32,974 nucleotides of DNA from Aeromicrobium sp. (GTDB lineage Bacteria; Actinomycetota; Actinomycetes; Propionibacteriales; Nocardioidaceae), in contig JALRCA010000264.1 in NCBI GenBank assembly GCA_023257515.1, positions 1 through 32,974 of the forward strand, given 5' to 3'. Below, in pieces: positions 27,206 through 32,974 of this stretch. The notes below the pieces were generated by a model, which worked only from the letters and a program-made list of their open reading frames with translations, was not told where the DNA came from and did no database searches. Every line of letters begins with the position of its first letter. Within the stretch, counting starts at the first letter, position 1. The translations under genes and the position numbers were made by a program.

Positions 27206-28411
27206 ATGACACAGACCGTCGGCGACGTGACGCGGGAGATCGAGCGGTACGCCGTCCTCAGCACGCCTGCCGGTGACGAGCTGCAGGACCTGGTCGAGCT
27301 CGTGGCGCAGGTGTGCGAGGTGCCGAGCGCGGCGATCAACATCGTCACGCGCGACCAGCAGCACCAGATCGCCACGGCGGGCTTCGACCCGGCGGTGTGC
27401 CGGCGCGAGGACTCGATGTGCGCGGCGGTCATCGCCGAGCGTGAACCCGTCGTGGTGCCCGACGCCAGCATCGACGAGCGCTTCGCCGCCAACCCCTTCG
27501 TCAGCGGACCGATCGGCAACGTGCGGTTCTACGCCTCCGCGCCGCTCGTGACGCCGGACGGCACGACCCTCGGCCGACTCTGCGTCTTCGACGACCAGCC
27601 CCGCGACCTGAACGACAACCAGCGACGCGCGCTCGTGACCCTCTCGCGACAGGTCATGGACGTGCTCGAGCTGCGCTACCGCTCGCGCGAGCTGCAGCGC
27701 TCGCTCGACGAGCTGGCCGCCGCACGCGACGAGCTGCGGCGCTCCAACCATCACCTGGCCCTGTTCGCCGGGCAGGTGAGCCACGACCTGCGCAGCCCCC
27801 TGACCGCGATCCTCGCCACGACCGAGCTGCTCGCGACCGAGCCCGCCGTCGAGACCGACGCCGACCTGCACTCGATGGTCGGTCTCGTCAACCAGGCCGG
27901 CCAGCGCATGAACCGCATGATCGAGGAGATGCTGGGCTACGCGCTCGAAGGCGGGCAGCTGAGCGTCAAGGAGACCCCGCTCGAGCACGTCGTGAGCCTC
28001 GTCCTCACCGACCTGAGGCCGGCGATCGACCAGAGCAGGGCCGAGATCGTCGTGGCGGACCTGCCGGTCGTGCTCGCCGACGCCGACATGCTCTACTCCG
28101 TCGTGCTCAACCTGCTGACCAACGCGCTCAAGTTCGCGCGACCGGGCGTCGTGCCGCGCGTCGAGGTGAGTGCCGAGCGCACCGGTGACTCGTGGCGCGT
28201 GACCGTCGCCGACAACGGTGTCGGCATCCCGCCGGAGCGTCGCGCCGAGATGTTCACGCTCTACGCCCGCGCCACCGACGACGTCGAGGGTCATGGCATC
28301 GGCCTGTCGACGACCCGTCGCCTCGTCGAGGCTCATGGTGGTCGGGTCGGCGCCGACTCCTCGACCGCCGGCGGCGCCGCCGTGTGGTTCGAGCTCCCCG
28401 CCCAGGTGTGA
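27206..28411 (+). CDS. GAF-domain sensor histidine kinase
   Basis: VSHDLRSPLTAILATTELL (H-box), NLLTNALKFAR (N-box), VADNGVGIPPERR, GHGIGLSTTRRLVEAHGG; N-terminal GAF-like region. Confidence 0.93.
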   Translation: MTQTVGDVTREIERYAVLSTPAGDELQDLVELVAQVCEVPSAAINIVTRDQQHQIATAGFDPAVCRREDSMCAAVIAEREPVVVPDASIDERFAANPFVSGPIGNVRFYASAPLVTPDGTTLGRLCVFDDQPRDLNDNQRRALVTLSRQVMDVLELRYRSRELQRSLDELAAARDELRRSNHHLALFAGQVSHDLRSPLTAILATTELLATEPAVETDADLHSMVGLVNQAGQRMNRMIEEMLGYALEGGQLSVKETPLEHVVSLVLTDLRPAIDQSRAEIVVADLPVVLADADMLYSVVLNLLTNALKFARPGVVPRVEVSAERTGDSWRVTVADNGVGIPPERRAEMFTLYARATDDVEGHGIGLSTTRRLVEAHGGRVGADSSTAGGAAVWFELPAQV

Positions 28412-28438
28412 CGCTCAGGTCCCCGACGGGGTCCGAGG

Positions 28439-29824
28439 TCACGGTTCGGCCGATCGCGGCGACGGGACACGCCCCTGGCCCGTCGTCGCGACGGTTGCGA
28501 CGAGGGCGAGCGCCAGGAGAGCGGCGGCACCGCATCCCGCCCAGGCGATCACGAGGCGCGGGTCGGCCTCCGGGGTCACCAGGGCACCGAGTCCCGCCAC
28601 ACCGATCACCGTCCCGAGCTGACGGGCGGCGTTCAGGACTCCGCTGGCCTGGGCGAGCGCGGCGGCGGGGCTGGTGTCCAGGGTCAGGGTGATCTGCGGC
28701 GTGACGCTGAGTCCGACGCCGACGCCGAGGATGGCCAGGCCCGTCTCACGCACGTCGGTGCGGCTGATGCCGCCGATCGCCAGGACGAGGGCGCCCACGA
28801 GCGCCGTGAGCAGGCCGGTGCGCAGGAGCGCGAGCGCACCGTACCTGCGGACCAGACGCGCGCTGCCCAGGGGCAGCACGAAGATCCCGAGGGCGGAGGC
28901 CACCATGACGAGGCCGGTGTCGAACGCGCCCAGCCCGAGGCCTCGTTGCAGGAGCAGGGAGAGCACGAAGGTCAGTCCGTAGTACCCGGCGAACAGCAGC
29001 GACCCCACACCGATCGAGATCACGACGGGCGGTCGCAGGAGCGCCGGGGCGACGGCGGGGTGACCGACGTGCGTCTCGTGCCGGACCAGCAGGGCGGCGG
29101 TCGCGACGAACGTGGCCCCCGCGACGAGCACCGGGACCGAGGCCACGCTGCGCTCCGGCGCCTCGATGACCACCGTGGTGAGAGCGGCCACGGCGAGCAG
29201 CACGAGGAGGTGCCCGCCGGCACGAGTCGGCGTGGCGGATCGACGCTCGTCGCCTCGCAGCAGCAGCCCTGCGACACAGGTGACCAGCGCGACGGGGACG
29301 TTGATCCAGAAGATGGCCCGCCACCCGCCCAGCTGCACCAGCGCCCCGCCGAGGAGCGGACCGAAGGCCTGAGGACTGCCTGCGGCGGTCACGAAGACGG
29401 CCGTCGCCCGGGCCCGACGCGGGCCGTCGCCGGCGTAGGTGCGAGCGATCAGCGCCAGACACGCGGGTGCGAGGAGCGCGGCACCGACACCCTGGAGGGC
29501 CCGAGCCGCGATCAGCGTGGACAGCGACGTGGCCAGGGCACAGGCGGCCGAGAAGGCGCCGAAGACGGCGACCCCCACCGCGAACACGGCCGCCGGGCCG
29601 AACCGGTCGCCGGCCGAACCGCCGGCGACGAGCAGGGCGGCGAAGACGAGCACGTACCCGTCGACGACCCACTGCAGCCCGGAGACCGATCCCGCGAGGT
29701 CGTCGCCGATCGTCGGGAGGGCCACGTTCACGGCCGTCGTGTCGACGACCACCATCGCGTACCCCAGGCACACCGTCGCCAGCACCCAGGCCGGCGGGAG
29801 GGCGAACATCCGCTTCGTCATCAT
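28439..29824 (-). CDS. MFS transporter (DHA2-like)
   Basis: MVVVDTTAVNVALPTIGDDLAGSVSGLQWVVDGYVLVFAALLVAGGSAGDRFG. Confidence 0.92.
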   Translation of the reverse strand: MMTKRMFALPPAWVLATVCLGYAMVVVDTTAVNVALPTIGDDLAGSVSGLQWVVDGYVLVFAALLVAGGSAGDRFGPAAVFAVGVAVFGAFSAACALATSLSTLIAARALQGVGAALLAPACLALIARTYAGDGPRRARATAVFVTAAGSPQAFGPLLGGALVQLGGWRAIFWINVPVALVTCVAGLLLRGDERRSATPTRAGGHLLVLLAVAALTTVVIEAPERSVASVPVLVAGATFVATAALLVRHETHVGHPAVAPALLRPPVVISIGVGSLLFAGYYGLTFVLSLLLQRGLGLGAFDTGLVMVASALGIFVLPLGSARLVRRYGALALLRTGLLTALVGALVLAIGGISRTDVRETGLAILGVGVGLSVTPQITLTLDTSPAAALAQASGVLNAARQLGTVIGVAGLGALVTPEADPRLVIAWAGCGAAALLALALVATVATTGQGRVPSPRSAEP

Positions 29825-29833
29825 GCCTGCTCT

Positions 29834-29854
29834 AACGCTACGCTACGTAGCGTT
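29834..29854. promoter_or_regulatory. TetR-type operator palindrome in MFS/TetR divergent intergenic region
   Basis: AACGCTAC-GCTAC-GTAGCGTT; includes 14-bp perfect palindrome ACGCTACGTAGCGT (29840-29853). Confidence 0.7.
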
Positions 29855-29865
29855 GTTCCGATGGC

Positions 29866-29871
29866 TATGAT
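29866..29871 (+). promoter_or_regulatory. Putative -10 (TATGAT) for leaderless TetR mRNA
   Basis: TATGAT-N6-GTG(29878). Confidence 0.55.
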
Positions 29872-29877
29872 CGGGCC

Positions 29878-30459
29878 GTGACCCCACCCTCGACCCGTTC
29901 CGAGAGAGCGCGAGCAGCCGTCCGGGAAGCGGCGTGGGACCTCCTGCTCGACCGGGGACTCCGCGCGGTCACGATCGAGGCGATCGCCGAGCGCTCCGGA
30001 GTCGCCAAGACCACGATCTACCGTCACTGGCCCACCAAGAACGCCATCGTGCTCGACGCGCTCCGCGAACGGTTCGAGCCGACCGTCGCCTTCGGCGACA
30101 CCGGGTCGGTGCTCGGCGACCTGACCCAGCAGCTGCAGGCGGTCATCGGTCTGCTCGCCACGGAGGCCGGAGTCGCCTACCTCAGCCTGGTCGTCGAGAG
30201 CTGGTACGACCCCGACCTCGCGACCGGGCTCGTCGAGCGCTACCTCGACCGGCGTCGCACCGCCGCGATCGAGGTCGTCGAACGAGGCGTCGAACGCGGC
30301 GAGCTGTCCGCCGGGACCGACGCCGGGGTGCTGGTCGACGCGCTCTACGGCGCGCTCTACTACCGGCTGCTGGTCAGCCGGCAGCCGCTGCCCGACACCT
30401 ACGCGTCGCTGCTCGTCGCGCAGGTGCTCGATCACGATCGCTCCGGCTCTCGGGACTGA
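29878..30459 (+). CDS. TetR/AcrR family transcriptional regulator
   Basis: LLLDRGLRAVTIEAIAERSGVAKTTIYRHWPTKNAIVLDAL. Confidence 0.93.
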   Translation: MTPPSTRSERARAAVREAAWDLLLDRGLRAVTIEAIAERSGVAKTTIYRHWPTKNAIVLDALRERFEPTVAFGDTGSVLGDLTQQLQAVIGLLATEAGVAYLSLVVESWYDPDLATGLVERYLDRRRTAAIEVVERGVERGELSAGTDAGVLVDALYGALYYRLLVSRQPLPDTYASLLVAQVLDHDRSGSRD

Positions 30460-30516
30460 GACCCGCGCGAGACCGGGGCCGGCCGCCCACGCCGTGCGGC
30501 CCGGCTCCACCCGGCA

Positions 30517-30539
30517 GACCCTTCGACAAGCTCAGGGTC
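30517..30539. repeat. REP-like intergenic palindromic element
   Basis: GACCCTTCGACAAGCTCAGGGTC; 6-bp arms GACCCT/AGGGTC; TTCGACAAGCTCAG core is familiar from dispersed intergenic repeats. Confidence 0.5.
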
Positions 30540-30581
30540 CGGGAGCTGGCGGCTCGGGGTCCTTCGCAACAGTTCCGAGAT

Positions 30582-30636
30582 GTGGATCGGGTGGAGATCT
30601 CGCGTGGATCTGCGGTGGATCGCGGCCTCATAGCGT
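30582..30636 (+). promoter_or_regulatory. Phased heptamer array plus -10 upstream of TasA-like gene
   Basis: GTGGATC at 30582, 30604, 30615 and degenerate GGAGATC at 30593 (11-bp period); TAGCGT at 30631-30636, 9 bp after the last unit. Confidence 0.6.
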
Positions 30637-30696
30637 CGGAGACATCACCTCAGACTTCCCGCACCACCCCCGAACCACACACAAGGAGCACACCTC

Positions 30697-31227
30697 ATGA
30701 ACGCCAAGAAGAAGATCCTCGTCCCCCTCGCCACCCTCGTCGCCGCCGGCGCCGTCGCCGTCGGCTCGGGCGCCACCTTCAACTCGACGACCGCCAACAC
30801 CATCAGCTCGGTCACGTCGGGCACGCTGAACCACACCAACTCCAAGGACGGCAAGGCCATCCTGAGCCTGACGAACATCAAGCCCGGCGACACCGTCAAC
30901 GGCTCGCTCACCATCACCAACACGGGCTCGCTCGCCGCCGACTTCACGCTCACCGAGACGAGCTCGACGAACGCGTTCTCCGACAACTACCTGTCGCTGA
31001 CCATCACGAACACCACCACGGGCTCGACCGTCTACACCGGCACCTTCGGCGGCCTGGTCGACGGCGCGAAGACCCCGCTCGGCACCGTCGCCCCGGGCGT
31101 CGCGAACAACTTCGTGTTCAGCGTCAAGCTCGCCGACGACGCCCCGAACAGCCAGCAGAACAAGACGGCCACCGCCGCCTACCAGTGGGACTCGGTCCAG
31201 CAGAACGCCTCGACCACCAACCAGTGA
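30697..31227 (+). CDS. TasA/CalY (camelysin)-like secreted protein
   Basis: MNAKKKILVPLATLVAAGAVAVGSGATFNSTTANTISSVTSGTLNHTNSKDGKAILSLTNIKPGDTVNGSLTITNTGSLAADFTLTE; AAGGAG upstream; followed by SipW-type peptidase. Confidence 0.85.
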   Translation: MNAKKKILVPLATLVAAGAVAVGSGATFNSTTANTISSVTSGTLNHTNSKDGKAILSLTNIKPGDTVNGSLTITNTGSLAADFTLTETSSTNAFSDNYLSLTITNTTTGSTVYTGTFGGLVDGAKTPLGTVAPGVANNFVFSVKLADDAPNSQQNKTATAAYQWDSVQQNASTTNQ

Positions 31228-31233
31228 TCCGGA

Positions 31234-31268
31234 CGGTGCCGGGACGTCAGCCTGACGTCCCGGCACCG
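31234..31268 (+). terminator. Very strong hairpin between TasA-like gene and signal peptidase gene (attenuator/terminator/stabiliser)
   Basis: CGGTGCCGGGACGTCAG-C-CTGACGTCCCGGCACCG: 17-bp perfect inverted repeat, no U-tract. Confidence 0.55.
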
Positions 31269-31311
31269 CTCGTCCCCACCAGCTCGTGACCACCAGCCAC
31301 CGGAGGACCCG

Positions 31312-31911
31312 ATGAGCCAGCACCTCGCGCCCCGCGCCCCGCGCCACCTCGGCCGGCGACTGCTCTCCTGGGCCATGACCGGCCTGCTGGTGGTCGCGAC
31401 GTTGGCGGGCCTGGCCTACCTGGCCCCGAGCCTGTTCGGCTACGACCGCTACGTCATCACGGGCGGCTCCATGACCGGCACGTACGACAAGGGCTCGATC
31501 GCCTTCGAGAAGAAGGTCCCGGTCCAGGACCTGCGGGTCGGCGACGTCATCACCTACGTGCCGCCCGCGAGCAGCGGCGTCTCGACGCTCGTCACGCACC
31601 GCATCATCACGATGAAGAAGCTCGACACCGGCGTGATGCAGTTCCGGACCAAGGGCGACGCGAATCCGGACCCCGACTCGTGGACGTTCCAGCTCGTGAG
31701 CGGCGAGCAGCCCGTCGTGCAGCATGCCGTGCCGCACCTCGGCTGGGTCTTCGTGGCCCTCGCGGACCGGGAGATCCGCATGCTCGTGGTCGGGGTGCCG
31801 GCCGGCCTGATCGCCCTGCTCAGCGCGGTCGAGCTCGTCCGGGCCCTGACGGCACGTCGTCCCGAGGCCGACCTGGCCGACGACGACCTGCCCGTCGTCC
31901 CGGTGCTGTGA
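31312..31911 (+). CDS. Signal peptidase I, SipW-type
   Basis: ITGGSMTGTYDKGSIAFEKKV (catalytic Ser), VGDVITYVPP, LVTHRIITM (His in place of Lys), FRTKGDANPDPD; N- and C-terminal TM segments. Confidence 0.9.
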   Translation: MSQHLAPRAPRHLGRRLLSWAMTGLLVVATLAGLAYLAPSLFGYDRYVITGGSMTGTYDKGSIAFEKKVPVQDLRVGDVITYVPPASSGVSTLVTHRIITMKKLDTGVMQFRTKGDANPDPDSWTFQLVSGEQPVVQHAVPHLGWVFVALADREIRMLVVGVPAGLIALLSAVELVRALTARRPEADLADDDLPVVPVL

Positions 31912-31948
31912 GCACCGCAGTCCGAACCCCGTGAACCCGACCCCGACT

Positions 31949-32003
31949 GTGGACGTCCTGTCGACGTCGCGTGGCACGTGTGTCGATCGATGAGAAATAG
32001 CGT
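31949..32003 (+). promoter_or_regulatory. Phased heptamer array plus -10 upstream of Ig-repeat gene
   Basis: GTGGACG 31949, GTCGACG 31960, GTGGCAC 31971, GTCGATC 31982 (exact 11-bp period); TAGCGT 31998-32003, 9 bp after the last unit; ATG at 32011. Confidence 0.6.
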
Positions 32004-32010
32004 GGAACCC

Positions 32011-32974
32011 ATGAAGCAGCAGCCCCGGCACAGCCTCCGCCGCCGGGCGACGTCGCGCACGCGACTCGTCCGCGCGCTGGCCGTCGTCGCGGTGCTGGCG
32101 GTGGCGGCGGTCGCCGTCACCGGGTTCTCGTCGGCCTCGTTCATCGCCTCCAGCCTCGGCTCGGCGTCGGTGAGCTCGGCCGCCGACTGGACGCCACCCA
32201 CGGTGTCCATGACGAGCCCCGGCTCCTCGGTCAGGGGAACGGCGGTCGCCCTCGCGGCGACCGCGACCGACCAGGAGTCGGGGATCGAGAGCGTCGCCAT
32301 CCAGTACCAGGCCGCGGAGGGAGCGGGCTGGGCAACGGTGTGCAACGACACCACGGCGCCCTACGGGTGCACGTGGAACACCACGTCCGTGGCGGACGGC
32401 GCGTACGACCTGCGCGCCGTCGCCACGGACAAGGCCGGCTACACCACCATCTCGTCCTCGGTCCGCACCGTCGTGGCCAACAGCGTCACCGTCGTGCTCA
32501 GCGACCCGGGCGAGGTCCTCAAGGGCACCGTGACGCTCGACTCGACGGTCTACAGCGCTGTCCTCGCCACCTCGACGACCGTGCAGTACTCACTCGCCGG
32601 CCAGAACAAGTGGACCACCGCCTGCACGAGCCTGGTCGCCACCTCCTGCACGTGGAACACCGCGTCGGTGGCGAGCGGCACCTACGACCTGCGGACCGTG
32701 GCCCTGGTCGGGCTCACCAACTACACGTCCAACGTCGTCACCGACGTCATCGTCGACAACACCGCCCCCACGGTCACGATGACCGACCCCGGCACGCCGC
32801 TCAGCGGCACGCGCACGTTCGGCGCCACCGCGAACGACGCCGACTCCGGCGTCGCCCAGGTCGTCGTGCAGTACGCGCCGAGTGGCAGCACGACGTTCCA
32901 GACGCTCTGCACGATCACGGCCGCGCCCTTCGCGTGCCGCGCCGACACGACGAGGCTCGCGAACGGCACCTACA
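32011..32974 (+). CDS. Secreted/surface protein with tandem Ig-like repeats (3' end beyond window)
   Basis: Open to window end, hence absent from ORF track: MKQQPRHSLRRRATSRTRLVRALAVVAVLAVAAVAVTGFSSASFIASSLGSASVSSAADWTPPTVSMTSPG...; repeats with CTWNTTSVADGAYDLRAVATD / CTWNTASVASGTYDLRTVALV. Confidence 0.85.
   Translation, partial: MKQQPRHSLRRRATSRTRLVRALAVVAVLAVAAVAVTGFSSASFIASSLGSASVSSAADWTPPTVSMTSPGSSVRGTAVALAATATDQESGIESVAIQYQAAEGAGWATVCNDTTAPYGCTWNTTSVADGAYDLRAVATDKAGYTTISSSVRTVVANSVTVVLSDPGEVLKGTVTLDSTVYSAVLATSTTVQYSLAGQNKWTTACTSLVATSCTWNTASVASGTYDLRTVALVGLTNYTSNVVTDVIVDNTAPTVTMTDPGTPLSGTRTFGATANDADSGVAQVVVQYAPSGSTTFQTLCTITAAPFACRADTTRLANGTY

Noticed and set aside
26005-27519. 504-aa minus-strand ORF
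   Set aside because: Antisense to the AEC transporter and start of the histidine kinase; D/G/Q/R-rich artefact.
30628-32031. 467-aa minus-strand ORF opposite the TasA/SipW genes
   Set aside because: Shadow ORF; the plus strand has ribosome-binding sites and recognisable families.
1-32974. CRISPR arrays or rRNA genes
   Set aside because: No regularly spaced direct repeats with unique spacers and no rRNA-like sequence seen; the only phased repeats are the short promoter heptamers.

Overview
High-GC actinobacterial chromosomal segment; gene order and families suggest Nocardioidaceae/Aeromicrobium-like, but this is inference. About 36 protein-coding genes are supported. Main content: pstB end and a Pit/DUF47 phosphate module; two LLM oxidoreductases; tRNA-Lys(UUU) followed by a visibly less GC-rich accessory segment (~6.25-9.8 kb); an aldehyde/formaldehyde detox operon; a PASTA Ser/Thr kinase; a four-gene glycosyltransferase operon; a GAF histidine kinase; a divergent MFS/TetR pair with an operator palindrome; and, at the right edge, a TasA/camelysin-like + SipW-type signal peptidase + Ig-repeat surface-protein cluster. 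Two signals deserve most attention. (1) The TasA-like and Ig-repeat genes each carry four 7-mers at exact 11-bp phasing, followed 9 bp later by the same TAGCGT -10 box; the two promoters align without gaps over 62 bp (36/62 by hand count). This looks like a SARP- or PhoB-type co-regulator site. (2) The 774-aa protein next to tRNA-Lys carries a zinc ribbon and a C-terminal PD-(D/E)XK-like nuclease signature behind an N-terminal region I cannot assign. It is flanked by an HRxDGPA-repeat ORF and a frameshifted IS3 remnant, making it a candidate uncharacterised defence gene. No homology search was run; family names rest on motif recognition.
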